From NCBI RefSeq assembly GCF_002265625.1, contig NZ_NOVE01000005.1, positions 1 through 64,000 on the forward strand: 64,000 nt of DNA, read 5' to 3'. Below, piece after piece: positions 41,541 to 50,812 of the stretch. Made by a program: the position numbers and the translations under genes. The notes below the pieces were generated by a model, which saw only the letters and a program-made list of their open reading frames with translations, ran no database searches and was not told the DNA's origin. The first letter of the stretch is position 1. Each line of letters begins with the position of its first letter. This DNA comes from Prevotella sp. 885 (lineage in GTDB: Bacteria > Bacteroidota > Bacteroidia > Bacteroidales > Bacteroidaceae).

Positions 41541-43451
41541 ATGTTCCGCATAAAGAAATTAGATATTTTCATAGCCAAGCAGTTCGGACTCCTGTTCATA
41601 GGAACCTTCTTCATCTGCCAGTTCGTGCTGATGATGCAGTTCCTGTGGCGATATATTGACGAACTCATTGGCAAGGGCCTGTCAATGGACGTCCTCGCGG
41701 AGTTTTTCTGGTATATGGGACTGATGCTCGTGCCGCAGGCACTGCCGCTCGCCATCCTCCTTTCGTCGCTCATCACCTTCGGAAACATGGGCGAAAGCTC
41801 GGAGCTGACGGCAATAAAGGCAGCGGGAATATCACTGATGCAGGCTTTCCGGTCGCTGATTGTCATAACCCTGCTGACATTCCTCGCATCGCTCTACTTC
41901 CAGAATTCCATCGGACCCCACGCACAAAGACAGCTCTCGCTCATGCTCTTGTCAATGAAGCAGAAAAGCCCGGAGCTCGAAATACCGGAAGGCATCTTCT
42001 ACGACGGCATACCCAACTCGAACATATACGTCCACCACAAGGACATGAAGTCGGGCAAGCTCTACTCCATCATGATTTACCGCATGACAGGATCGTACGA
42101 GGACCAGGCCATCATCCTTGCCGACTCAGGCATGCTGCAGGCCACAGCAGAGAAGAAGCACCTGCTCATGACGCTATGGAGCGGCGAGTGGTTTGAGAAC
42201 ATGCAGTCGCAGGAACTCGCCGGAAGCGCCGCCGTGCCCTACCGTCGCGAGTCGTTCACGTCAAAGCGAATACTGCTCGACTATGACGGCGACTTCAACA
42301 TCAACGACGCATCGTCAATGTCGAACGACGCAAGAGGAAAGAGCTTCTCGCAGATAACGCACGACATGGACTCCATAAAGGAGACGTATGACAGCATAGG
42401 ACGAGCATACTATAACGACGACAAGCTCATGGCGTTTGCCCTGCCGATGGTGTCGAAGACCGACTCGCTGCGGGCAATGAAGCTTGCCGCAACCGACAAG
42501 TATGACGTCGACTCGACCTTCGCCAAGCTGTCGCTCGACCAGCAGCGGTCTGCCACAAGCATCGCAGTACAGAAAGCACAGTCGAAGATGTCTGACCTCA
42601 GCTTCAAGGCGATGATAACCACCGACGGCGACAAGCTGATAAGACTGCACAAGATAGAATGGGTGGCGAAGATAACGCTGGCGCTGTCGTGCATCATATT
42701 CTTCTTCATCGGCGCTCCGCTCGGAGCCATCATCCGAAAGGGAGGACTGGGATTGCCGGTATTGATATCCGTGCTGGTGTTCATCCTCTACTACATCCTC
42801 GACAACTCGGGATACCAGATGGCAAAGCGCGGCATGTGGGCTATATGGTTCGGAAAAGGACTTGCCCCGGCAGTGCTCATACCGATGGCAGTGTTCTTCA
42901 CGTATAAAGCCAACAAGGACTCCGTGGTGTTCAACATGGACGCCTACGTGGACATCATGAGACGACTGCTCGGACTGCGCGTCAAGCGACCCATCTACCG
43001 CAAGGAAGTTGTGATAAACGACCCCGCATACGCTGACGACCTCAGACGACTGGACGCCATAACGGAGAGAATAACCGAATACTCGGCTACGCACAAGCTG
43101 AAGCACGCACCCAACTGGGTGAAGGTGTTCTTCAAGTACGAGCCTGACCACCTCATCGAGAACATCAACGAGGAACTGGAAGCCGTAATAGAAGACCTCA
43201 GCAACTCGCGCGACCGCACCATCGTCAATCATCTGAGCGCCTACCCGATGATGTCAGTAAAGGCACATACCCGCCCCTTCGAGCGCAAGTGGATGAACAT
43301 CGTTTCGGCAGCTATAATACCCGTGGGCTTCGTGCTCTACCTGCGTATGTGGCGATTCCGCCTGAGACTGTGGAAAGACCTGCAGAGAGTGAAGCAGGAG
43401 AACCAGATAATAACAGACAGAATAAGAATAATACTCGCTAAAAACAAATAA
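41541..43451 (+). CDS. LptF/LptG (YjgP/YjgQ) family permease
   Basis: This 636-residue protein has three N-terminal membrane helices (FGLLFIGTFFICQFVLMMQF; PQALPLAILLSSLITFG; LIVITLLTFLASLYF), a long periplasmic beta-jellyroll region at about 125-370 and three more helices (ITLALSCIIFFFIGAPLGAI; VLISVLVFILYYILDNSG; APAVLIPMAVFF). The GxxxELTAIKAAGISL motif on the first cytosolic loop is characteristic. It should form the membrane part of the LPS extraction machine with LptB and LptC. It is larger than E. coli LptF (366 residues) because of an expanded middle and a cytosolic C-terminal extension of about 170 residues with another hydrophobic segment, common in this phylum. ribBA follows after 21 bases. 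Confidence 0.88.
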   Translation: MFRIKKLDIFIAKQFGLLFIGTFFICQFVLMMQFLWRYIDELIGKGLSMDVLAEFFWYMGLMLVPQALPLAILLSSLITFGNMGESSELTAIKAAGISLMQAFRSLIVITLLTFLASLYFQNSIGPHAQRQLSLMLLSMKQKSPELEIPEGIFYDGIPNSNIYVHHKDMKSGKLYSIMIYRMTGSYEDQAIILADSGMLQATAEKKHLLMTLWSGEWFENMQSQELAGSAAVPYRRESFTSKRILLDYDGDFNINDASSMSNDARGKSFSQITHDMDSIKETYDSIGRAYYNDDKLMAFALPMVSKTDSLRAMKLAATDKYDVDSTFAKLSLDQQRSATSIAVQKAQSKMSDLSFKAMITTDGDKLIRLHKIEWVAKITLALSCIIFFFIGAPLGAIIRKGGLGLPVLISVLVFILYYILDNSGYQMAKRGMWAIWFGKGLAPAVLIPMAVFFTYKANKDSVVFNMDAYVDIMRRLLGLRVKRPIYRKEVVINDPAYADDLRRLDAITERITEYSATHKLKHAPNWVKVFFKYEPDHLIENINEELEAVIEDLSNSRDRTIVNHLSAYPMMSVKAHTRPFERKWMNIVSAAIIPVGFVLYLRMWRFRLRLWKDLQRVKQENQIITDRIRIILAKNK

Positions 43452-43472
43452 AAAAAAACAAACATAACTGAT

Positions 43473-44684
43473 ATGGAAGAATTCAAGCTAAGCAGCATCG
43501 AAGATGCAGTGAAGGACTTCAAGGAAGGAAAATTCGTAATCGTCGTGGACGATGAAGACCGCGAGAACGAGGGCGACCTCATCATCGCAGCCGAGAAGAT
43601 CACACCCGAGAAAGTGAATTTCATGCTCAAGAACGCACGAGGCGTGCTCTGCGTGCCCATCACGCTCTCCAGATGCGAGGAGCTTGACCTCCCCCATCAG
43701 GTAAGCGACAACACCAGCATGCTCGGCACACCGTTCACCGTCACCGTGGACAAGCTCGAGGGCTGCACCACAGGCGTGTCTATCCATGACCGCGCAGAGA
43801 CCATCAAGGCTCTCGCCGACCCCGCTTCCACACCGAAGACATTCGGACGCCCGGGCCACATCAATCCGCTCTACGCACAGGACAACGGCGTGCTCAGACG
43901 CAGCGGACACACAGAGGCCACCATCGACCTCTGCCGCCTCGCAGGACTGCAGCCAGCAGGTGCGCTCATGGAAATCATGAACGACGACGGAACAATGGCT
44001 CGTATGCCGGACCTCCAGATAAAGGCAAAGGAATGGGGACTGAAAATCATCACCATCAAGGACCTCATCGCCTACCGCCTGAAGAAGGAATCTATTATAG
44101 AGGTGGGAGAAGAAGTGGACATGCCAACAGAATGGGGACACTTCCGCCTTATCCCGTTCCGCCAGCAGAGCACAGGACTGGAGCACATGGCTCTCGTAAA
44201 GGGAGAATGGCACGAGGACGAACCTATCCTCGTACGCGTGCATTCGTCATGCGCCACAGGCGACATCCTCGGATCGAAGCGCTGCGACTGCGGACAGCAG
44301 CTCCACAAGGCAATGGAGATGATTGAGAAGGAAGGCAAGGGCGTCGTCATCTACATGCAGCAGGAAGGCCGCGGCATCGGACTGATGAACAAGATTGAGG
44401 CTTACAAGCTGCAGGAAGAAGGCTACGACACCGTGGACGCCAACGTACACCTCGGATTCAAGCCTGACGAGCGCGACTACGGCTGCGGAGCACAGATGCT
44501 TCGTCATCTCGGCGTACACAAGATGCGCTTGCTGACCAACAACCCCACAAAGCGTGTCGGCCTGGAGGCTTACGGACTTGAGATTGTGGAGAACGTGCCT
44601 ATAGAAGTGGTGCCCAATGAGTACAACGAGCGCTATCTTCGCACTAAGCGCGACCGCATGGGTCACACACTCCACCTTAAATAA
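43473..44684 (+). CDS. ribBA: Bifunctional DHBP synthase/GTP cyclohydrolase II
   Basis: This 403-residue enzyme has two domains. Residues 1-205 are 3,4-dihydroxy-2-butanone-4-phosphate synthase ([18 protein letters not shown] with the metal-binding acids; [31 protein letters not shown]). Residues 206-403 are GTP cyclohydrolase II ([20 protein letters not shown] with the three zinc cysteines; [27 protein letters not shown]). Together they start both branches of riboflavin synthesis. It probably shares a transcript with the permease gene and ends at the terminator at 44756. Confidence 0.96.
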   Translation: MEEFKLSSIEDAVKDFKEGKFVIVVDDEDRENEGDLIIAAEKITPEKVNFMLKNARGVLCVPITLSRCEELDLPHQVSDNTSMLGTPFTVTVDKLEGCTTGVSIHDRAETIKALADPASTPKTFGRPGHINPLYAQDNGVLRRSGHTEATIDLCRLAGLQPAGALMEIMNDDGTMARMPDLQIKAKEWGLKIITIKDLIAYRLKKESIIEVGEEVDMPTEWGHFRLIPFRQQSTGLEHMALVKGEWHEDEPILVRVHSSCATGDILGSKRCDCGQQLHKAMEMIEKEGKGVVIYMQQEGRGIGLMNKIEAYKLQEEGYDTVDANVHLGFKPDERDYGCGAQMLRHLGVHKMRLLTNNPTKRVGLEAYGLEIVENVPIEVVPNEYNERYLRTKRDRMGHTLHLK

Positions 44685-44755
44685 GAAGGTGGAAAAGCAG
44701 AATATTTAGCTTATCAACTAAATATTAAAATCAAAATCTTATCGTATTTTTATAG

Positions 44756-44790
44756 CGGGGGGCAGGTCGTGAGATTTACCCCCCCGTTTT
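44756..44790 (+). terminator. ribBA terminator
   Basis: CGGGGGG pairs with CCCCCCG around a 17-base loop, then TTTTG. I saw no sign of an FMN riboswitch in or near it. Confidence 0.75.
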
Positions 44791-44883
44791 GTATATATAG
44801 TGTATTACTTTAACCGAAACGCCAAAGCTATCACCCTTTTTTAAAGTTTTTTATCCTCCGACTACCAATTCGACTAATATTTC

Positions 44884-44916
44884 TTCGCAAAACTCATTTT
44901 TTATACTTAATTTTGC
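44884..44916 (+). promoter_or_regulatory. Promoter of the aminotransferase gene
   Basis: TTCG (44884-44887, one base off TTTG), 20 bases, TAATTTTGC (44908-44916). The ATG is at 44947. Confidence 0.6.
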
Positions 44917-44946
44917 AAGAAATTATAACAAATACTATTCAAAAAC

Positions 44947-46140
44947 ATGGCAGAATTATCCAATCGCCTCAATCGTCTTGCCCCATCAGCCACACTCGCA
45001 ATGTCGCAGAAGAGCAGCGAGATGAAGGCACAAGGCGTAGATGTTATAAACTTAAGTGTAGGAGAACCCGACTTTAACACCCCCGATCACATCAAGGAAG
45101 CCGCGAAGAAAGCTATCGAAGACAACTTCTCGCGCTACTCTCCAGTACCAGGTTATCCTGAACTCCGCAAGGCCATCGTAGCCAAGCTCAAGAACGAGAA
45201 CGGACTTGACTACAGCATGTCCGAGATTCTCGTGTCGAACGGAGCCAAACAGAGCGTCTGCAACACTGTAATGGCTCTCGTAAACGACGGAGAGGAAGTG
45301 ATAATACCGGCACCGTATTGGGTAAGCTATCCGCAGATGGTGAAACTCGCAGGAGGAACACCCGTCATCGTGAACGCAGGTTTCGACCAGGACTTCAAGA
45401 TGACACCCGAACAGCTGGAAGCTGCCATAACACCAAAGACAAGAATGCTCATCCTCTGCTCGCCGAGCAACCCTACCGGCAGCGTATACTCAAAGGAGGA
45501 GCTGGAAGCACTCGCAGAAGTGATAAAGCGTCATGAAGGACTCTACGTCCTCGCTGACGAGATATATGAGCACATCAATTACGTGGGTCACCACGAAAGC
45601 ATAGCACAGTTCCCCGGCATGAAGGAACGCTCCATCATTGTCAACGGCGTGTCAAAGGCATACGCAATGACAGGATGGCGCATCGGATTCATCGCCGCAC
45701 CGGAATGGATTGTCAAGGGATGCAACAAGCTCCAGGGACAGTACACCAGCGGACCGTGCTCAGTAAGCCAGAAAGCAGCAGAGGCAGCATACACCACATC
45801 ACAGGAATGCGTCGAGACAATGCGTAAGGCATTCGAGCGCAGACGCGACCTCATCGTAAGCCTCGCCAAGGAAATCCCGGGACTGGAAGTCAACTGCCCG
45901 CAGGGAGCCTTCTATCTTTTCCCCAAGTGCTCAAGCTTCTACGGAAAGAGCTACGAGGGCAGAAAGATAGAGACGTCAACAGACCTCGCAATGTTCCTCC
46001 TCGAAGAAGGACACGTAGCGACAGTGGGCGGAGATGCCTTCGGCGACCCTGAATGCTTCCGCATGAGCTACGCCACAAGCGACGACAACATCCGCGAGGC
46101 GATGCGACGCATAAAGGAAACGCTGGCAAAGCTGAAATAA
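44947..46140 (+). CDS. aspC: Class I pyridoxal-phosphate aminotransferase, aspartate type
   Basis: This 397-residue enzyme has the class I fold: INLSVGEPDFNTPDHIKEAA, YWVSYPQMVKLAGGTPV, LCSPSNPTGSVYSKEELEAL, ADEIYEHINY and the Schiff-base lysine in IVNGVSKAYAMTGWRIGFIA. It resembles the aspartate/prephenate aminotransferases of subgroup Ib. It would link glutamate and oxaloacetate to aspartate, the substrate of asnB and of the asd pathway encoded in this window. Substrate range cannot be set from sequence alone. Confidence 0.92.
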   Translation: MAELSNRLNRLAPSATLAMSQKSSEMKAQGVDVINLSVGEPDFNTPDHIKEAAKKAIEDNFSRYSPVPGYPELRKAIVAKLKNENGLDYSMSEILVSNGAKQSVCNTVMALVNDGEEVIIPAPYWVSYPQMVKLAGGTPVIVNAGFDQDFKMTPEQLEAAITPKTRMLILCSPSNPTGSVYSKEELEALAEVIKRHEGLYVLADEIYEHINYVGHHESIAQFPGMKERSIIVNGVSKAYAMTGWRIGFIAAPEWIVKGCNKLQGQYTSGPCSVSQKAAEAAYTTSQECVETMRKAFERRRDLIVSLAKEIPGLEVNCPQGAFYLFPKCSSFYGKSYEGRKIETSTDLAMFLLEEGHVATVGGDAFGDPECFRMSYATSDDNIREAMRRIKETLAKLK

Positions 46141-46188
46141 AAATATGTTAAAAGACGGCTATCAATACGATTATTTGGTAATAATTGC

Positions 46189-46197
46189 TAACTTTGC
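46189..46197 (+). promoter_or_regulatory. -7 promoter box (TAACTTTGC) of the exbB-tonB cluster
   Basis: Exact match about 208 bases before the exbB ATG, implying a leader of about 200 nt. The leader includes GCGGCGCGGAAACGAGCCGCCG (46266-46287), which can form a small GC-rich hairpin. No -33 match. Confidence 0.5.
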
Positions 46198-46404
46198 GAT
46201 GCTCAAGTGGCAAAAACAGTAACATCAATTCCATAATCGATAGAAACCATACTTCTACGAACAGCAGCGGCGCGGAAACGAGCCGCCGTCTGCGCGTAAA
46301 GGAATGGAGTGAAATAGCTTAAAAACCAACAAGTTAATAAAAAACCCAAACAAAAGGATAAATTTTTATAACCATTAATAACTTATTAAATTCTAAAAAC
46401 AATT

Positions 46405-47244
46405 ATGGCAACTACACAAGCTAAAGTGAATCCGAAGAAGAAGTCTTCGGGATTCCAGGGTGTTAAAAATGCGTTCTTTATCATCCTTGTATGTTTTGTA
46501 CTCGCAGTGCTTTTCTTCAAGTACATCCTTGGTGCTCCTGAGCACTTCGTTAACGGAGATCCGACACAGCCGGTTAAGGACGGTAACCTCATGGGTACAG
46601 TCTACAAAGGTGGTGTTGTCGTTCCTGTGATCATCACACTTCTCTTCTCTGTAATCGCTCTCTCTATCGAGCGCTTCTTCGCTCTCCGTACAGCTTTCGG
46701 TAAGAGCTCACTCGGTAAGTTCGTCATCAACGTAAAGCAGGCCATCACAGCTGGTGATATGGCTAAGGCTCAGCAGCTCTGCGACAAGCAGCAGGGTAGC
46801 GTTGCTAACGTAGTAGGCGCTTCTATCGCTGCTTACAACGAGATGGAGAATACTCCTAACCTCAAGCGTGCACAGAAGGTGGCTAAGATTCAGCAGGCTC
46901 ACGAGGAGGCTACTCAGCTCGAGATGCCTACTCTCCAGATGAACATGCCTATCGTCGCTACTATCGTTACACTCGGTACTCTTACCGCTCTTTTCGGTAC
47001 TGTGGTTGGTATGATCCGTTCATTCGCCGCTCTTGCTTCAGGTGGTGGTGGTGACTCTCTCCAGCTTTCAGAAGGTATCTCTGAGGCCCTTGTTAATACC
47101 GCATCTGGTATTTTGACATCATGGGTAGCCGTAGTATCATATAACTACTATTCAAACAAGATCGATAAGCTGACATACGCTCTTGACGAAGTAGGTTACA
47201 CTATTGCTAAGACATACGAAGCAAACCACGCAGACGAGGCTTAA
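46405..47244 (+). CDS. exbB: ExbB/TolQ family proton channel
   Basis: This 279-residue inner-membrane protein has helices at about 23-45 (VKNAFFIILVCFVLAVLFF), 72-95 (GGVVVPVIITLLFSVIALSI), 185-205 and 228-250, with the MotA/TolQ/ExbB signature (VATIVTLGTLTALFGTVVGM; GISEALVNTASGILTSWVAV). It forms the proton channel that energises TonB. Codons favour GCT, GGT and CGT over the GCC and GGC of neighbouring genes, a sign of high expression. It is first of a cluster exbB-exbD-exbD-tonB. Confidence 0.95.
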   Translation: MATTQAKVNPKKKSSGFQGVKNAFFIILVCFVLAVLFFKYILGAPEHFVNGDPTQPVKDGNLMGTVYKGGVVVPVIITLLFSVIALSIERFFALRTAFGKSSLGKFVINVKQAITAGDMAKAQQLCDKQQGSVANVVGASIAAYNEMENTPNLKRAQKVAKIQQAHEEATQLEMPTLQMNMPIVATIVTLGTLTALFGTVVGMIRSFAALASGGGGDSLQLSEGISEALVNTASGILTSWVAVVSYNYYSNKIDKLTYALDEVGYTIAKTYEANHADEA

Positions 47245-47274
47245 TTTTACTAACCCTTTAAAACATTTATCATT

Positions 47275-47889
47275 ATGGGTAAAGTAAAAGTTAAGAAAGC
47301 GGACGTCTGGATAGACATGACTCCTATGTCGGACGTGATGGTCCTCTTGCTGACATTCTTCATGTTGACATCAACATTCGTGAAGAACGAGGCAGTGAAG
47401 GTCGTTACTCCGGGTTCGGTATCTGAAATCAAGGTGCCGGAGTCGAATGTCTTGACAGTACTCTGCGACAAGGACGGCCGAATCTTCGTAGGTATGGACA
47501 ATCCTCGAAGAATGGGCGAGCTCGTTCAGGGCATGGCTGACCAGTACGGTGTACAGCTCACCAAGAAGCAGTTTGAAACTGCTCAGGGTGCTGCCACTAT
47601 CGGTGTCAATATGCAGGATCTCGCATCCGCTCTGAACCAGGAAGACAGATTGAATGAATTCCAGGCTACAAAGGGTATCCCCACTGATAGCGTGGACGGT
47701 AAGATGAGCCAGTTCCAGGATTGGATAAAGATGGCTCGCGATAACAACGGCTCGGATATGAAGCTCGCCATCAAGGCGGACGCAGGCACTCCGTACAAGG
47801 TCATCAAGAAGATGATGTCGGAGCTCCAGGACATGAGCGAGAACCGTTACTATCTCATTACCGCGCTTAAATCAAAATCGGAGGACTAA
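47275..47889 (+). CDS. exbD: ExbD/TolR family protein, first copy
   Basis: This 204-residue protein has a short basic N-terminus, then VWIDMTPMSDVMVLLLTFFM, where the Asp in the membrane helix is the proton-carrying residue of ExbD, and a periplasmic C-terminal domain. It works with ExbB. It lies 30 bases after exbB; a second exbD follows after three bases. The two copies diverge enough to suggest a heteromeric unit. Confidence 0.94.
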   Translation: MGKVKVKKADVWIDMTPMSDVMVLLLTFFMLTSTFVKNEAVKVVTPGSVSEIKVPESNVLTVLCDKDGRIFVGMDNPRRMGELVQGMADQYGVQLTKKQFETAQGAATIGVNMQDLASALNQEDRLNEFQATKGIPTDSVDGKMSQFQDWIKMARDNNGSDMKLAIKADAGTPYKVIKKMMSELQDMSENRYYLITALKSKSED

Positions 47890-47892
47890 GAC

Positions 47893-48540
47893 ATGGCAAA
47901 GAAAAAAGCAAGCAGACAGAAAAAGATGCAGACCCGCGTGGACTTCACGCCTATGGTGGACATGATGATGCTTCTTATCACGTTCTTCATGCTCTGTACA
48001 TCTTTGGCTAAGCCTCAGACTATGAACCTTACCATGCCTTCTAACGACGAGAAGATCTCTGATAAGGATCGTAACGCTGCTAAGGCATCACAGACCGTCA
48101 CCATTTATGTGTGTGGTAACGACAAGATCTATCACGTGGATGGCTTGCCAAAGTATGATGACCCTAACTGTCTGAAGGAAACATCATGGGGCCAGAAGGG
48201 TATCCGCTCGGTGCTCTTCAACCACATCACAGAGGACGGTTCGCAGCCTGTTAAGGATATCATGATGGCAAAGGACGCTCTTGACAAGAAGAAGCTCGCT
48301 AACCCCGCTGCTTATCCGGAGGAAGTGTATGACGCTGCTCTGACTAAGATCAAGAAGGGTGAGCTTGAGACAGGCAAGGTGCCGACAATGACCATCATTA
48401 TCAAGTGTACAGACGAGGCATCTTACAAGAACATGGTGGATGCTTTGGACGAGATGACTATCTGCAGTATTGGTACATACGTCATTGACAAGATCAATGA
48501 GCAGGACGCTAAGCTCCTTGCCTCAAAAGGTATCAAGTAA
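47893..48540 (+). CDS. exbD: ExbD/TolR family protein, second copy
   Basis: This 215-residue protein has a Lys-rich start (MAKKKASRQKKMQTRVDF) and the helix TPMVDMMMLLITFFMLCTSL carrying the conserved Asp. The periplasmic part differs from the first copy and includes a KWEDPN-like polar loop region (PKYDDPNCLKETSWGQKG). Two adjacent exbD genes are usual in Bacteroidetes TonB clusters. tonB begins 30 bases later. Confidence 0.94.
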   Translation: MAKKKASRQKKMQTRVDFTPMVDMMMLLITFFMLCTSLAKPQTMNLTMPSNDEKISDKDRNAAKASQTVTIYVCGNDKIYHVDGLPKYDDPNCLKETSWGQKGIRSVLFNHITEDGSQPVKDIMMAKDALDKKKLANPAAYPEEVYDAALTKIKKGELETGKVPTMTIIIKCTDEASYKNMVDALDEMTICSIGTYVIDKINEQDAKLLASKGIK

Positions 48541-48570
48541 ATGACTATTAATTAAAGAAAGGACTAAGAA

Positions 48571-49404
48571 ATGTCAAAAATAGATTTGATATCCAATGAA
48601 TGGACTGACCTTGTATTCGAGGGCAGAAACCAGGCATATGGAGCCTATAAGTTGCGCAAGGGCACTGCCAAGCGTAATGTTTGGGCGTTAATCATCGTAG
48701 GCCTTGCTGCAGCACTCCTCTATCTCGGACTCCAACTTCAGAAAATGGCAGAGGCAAACAAGAAGGTCGAGAACACTCAGGCCGTTGAGCTTGCCAAGCT
48801 GAACACAGAGAAGAAGGAAGCCAAGGTTGAGAAGAAGGAAATCATCAAGCAAGAGCCTGAAAAGGTTGTTGAGCAGGTTAAGTCTTCAGTTAAGTTCACC
48901 GCTCCTGTCATCAAGAAGGATAGCGAGGTGAAGGAAGAGGACGAGATCAAGCTCGATGAGGTACAGAAGAGCGACAAGGCTGTCGGCGCCTTCACTGTTG
49001 AGGGTAACGACGAGGTAGGTGGCGCTGTGCTCAAGGCTAAGGAAGATATCGCTGCTCCGGAGCCTCCGAAGCACGTGGTTGAGGAGACTAAGATCTTCAC
49101 CGTAGTAGAGCAGATGCCTATGTTCCCCGGCGGCGACGGAGCTCTTATGGGTTACCTCCGCGACAACATCCACTACCCGACTGTTGCTGCTGAGAACGGC
49201 GTGCAGGGTCGTGTCGTTGTGGGCTTCGTCGTAGAGCGTGACGGTTCTATCACTGACGTAAAAATCCTCCGTGGCGTTGACCCGTCACTTGACCGTGAGG
49301 CTATGCGCGTGGTGAAGAGCATGCCGAAGTGGACTCCTGGTAAGCAGAACGGTTCTGCCGTTCGCGTTAAGTATCAGGTTCCTGTATCGTTCCGTCTGCA
49401 GTAA
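48571..49404 (+). CDS. tonB: TonB energy transducer
   Basis: This 277-residue protein has the cytosolic start EWTDLVFEGRNQAYGAYKLR common to Bacteroidetes TonB, a membrane helix at about 34-50 (VWALIIVGLAAALLYLG), a Lys/Glu-rich periplasmic spacer at about 65-135 in place of the usual Pro-Lys repeats, and a C-terminal TonB domain. The domain contains EQMPMFPGGDGALMGYLRDN, GRVVVGFVVERDGSITDVKI and MPKWTPGKQNGSAVRVKYQV. It carries energy from ExbB-ExbD to SusC-type receptors such as the one at 54015. Confidence 0.95.
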   Translation: MSKIDLISNEWTDLVFEGRNQAYGAYKLRKGTAKRNVWALIIVGLAAALLYLGLQLQKMAEANKKVENTQAVELAKLNTEKKEAKVEKKEIIKQEPEKVVEQVKSSVKFTAPVIKKDSEVKEEDEIKLDEVQKSDKAVGAFTVEGNDEVGGAVLKAKEDIAAPEPPKHVVEETKIFTVVEQMPMFPGGDGALMGYLRDNIHYPTVAAENGVQGRVVVGFVVERDGSITDVKILRGVDPSLDREAMRVVKSMPKWTPGKQNGSAVRVKYQVPVSFRLQ

Positions 49405-49491
49405 TGCAGCCTGAAACATCAAGGCTTACAACCACAATTTGAAATGAACACTACAAAATCTTACCGAAACATGTAGGATTGGAATGCGAAT

Positions 49492-49542
49492 AGCCACCCT
49501 TGTGGCTTCCACGGCTTTGCTGAGGAAGCCGCAAGGGTGGCT
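49492..49542 (+). terminator. Hairpin between tonB and the PstS-like gene
   Basis: AGCCACCCTTG.TGGCTTCC pairs with GGAAGCC.GCAAGGGTGGCT. It has no T run, so it may stabilise the exbB-tonB mRNA end or attenuate read-through into the next genes. Confidence 0.55.
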
Positions 49543-49661
49543 CGATTTAAACAAAAAACAACAAACACCCTGAGATAAACAGTAAAACGCCGATGCGATT
49601 TGAGAAGTAAAGTATATCACCAAGAGATTAGAAAAGCAACTCATTAATCGGCACAAACAAC

Positions 49662-50633
49662 ATGGATATGAAAAGAATAGCAAATACTATATATATAATG
49701 ACAGTCGCCATCATGGTTGTACTTATGGCGGCATGCACACAGAAGAAGCCAAACAAGGACGGACGTACAGACACAACAACGTCCGGTAAGATAACATTCG
49801 CTTGCGACGAAAGCTTCAGCCCCATCATCGAAGAGCAGAAAGAAGTGTACGAGGCATTATATCCTAACACCAAATTAGTGCCCAACTACATCCCCGAAGT
49901 GGACGGCGTAAACCTCTTGCTCAAGAACAAGGTATGGCTGACCATCGCAGCACGCAACTTCACAGAGAAGGAGAAAGCCTATCTGAAGGGCCTCAACCAG
50001 ATACCTGAGGCTGTACCTCTCGCATACGATGGCATGGCGCTGATATGCAATAACAACAACCTCGACTCATGCATTACCGTCAAGGACGTTAAGCGAATCC
50101 TCACAGGACAGGTAACAAACTGGAACCAGGTAAACAAAGGTTCGAAGCTGGGCGAGATTTGGGTATGCTTCGATAACAAGCGTTCAAGCGCTGTAAGCTA
50201 CTGCGTAGACTCAATCCTCGGTGGCAAGACCATCGACAATCCCAATATCTTCGCAGCAAAGAACTCAAAAGACGTTATTGACTACGTGGCACGCACTCCG
50301 AACGCCATCGGCATCATCGGATCGAACTGGCTGAACGACAAGCGCGACACCACCAACACGACATGGAACAAAGCCATAACAGTAATGTCGGTTTCGAAGC
50401 TTGACGTCGCCACACCAATGAACTCATGGAAGCCTTATCAGGCATGGCTCCTCAACGGACGCTATCCGTTCGTGCGCACCATCTACGCCCTGCTCAATGA
50501 CGGCAGAAGAGGACTACCCTGGGGATTCGCCCACTTCATTGAGTCGCCACGCGGTCAGCTCATCATCTTCAAGTCGGGTCTGCTGCCTACAAGAGGAGAG
50601 ATAACCATCAGGGACGTGAACGTCAGCAATTAA
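49662..50633 (+). CDS. PstS-like periplasmic binding lipoprotein of the TonB cluster
   Basis: This protein has 323 residues with the start at 49662, or 321 from the second ATG at 49668. The lipobox VLMAAC anchors it at Cys25, followed by a type II periplasmic-binding-protein fold: ITFACDESFSPIIEEQKEVY, VKDVKRILTGQVTNWNQV, KRSSAVSYCVDSILGG and NAIGIIGSNWLND. These are the landmarks of PstS phosphate-binding proteins. No pstC, pstA or pstB gene is adjacent, so a role in phosphate uptake is doubtful. The same gene order (exbB, exbD, exbD, tonB, PstS-like, TPR) recurs in Bacteroidales as far as I recall. Ligand unknown. Confidence 0.85.
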   Translation: MDMKRIANTIYIMTVAIMVVLMAACTQKKPNKDGRTDTTTSGKITFACDESFSPIIEEQKEVYEALYPNTKLVPNYIPEVDGVNLLLKNKVWLTIAARNFTEKEKAYLKGLNQIPEAVPLAYDGMALICNNNNLDSCITVKDVKRILTGQVTNWNQVNKGSKLGEIWVCFDNKRSSAVSYCVDSILGGKTIDNPNIFAAKNSKDVIDYVARTPNAIGIIGSNWLNDKRDTTNTTWNKAITVMSVSKLDVATPMNSWKPYQAWLLNGRYPFVRTIYALLNDGRRGLPWGFAHFIESPRGQLIIFKSGLLPTRGEITIRDVNVSN

Positions 50634-50812
50634 GCAAAAAGGTGCTGACAGAAGTTAAACAAAGGTAAAATCCTACATATACACAATAGTTTCGCGCAAT
50701 CAGCGTTTAAACTATAACACATTCCTTGCGTCAATGCACAAAAGGAAAGAAGCGGCAATACAAGAGAACAGCAAAACTAAATGTAGAACATTCTTAAAAA
50801 GAAAAAGGAATT

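Noticed and set aside
44685..44946. FMN riboswitch near ribBA
   Set aside because: The conserved RFN core and multi-stem layout are not visible before or after the gene; only a terminator hairpin and a promoter are seen.
49662..50633. Phosphate ABC transporter
   Set aside because: Only the binding-protein fold is present; no permease or ATPase gene is adjacent and the gene belongs to the TonB cluster.
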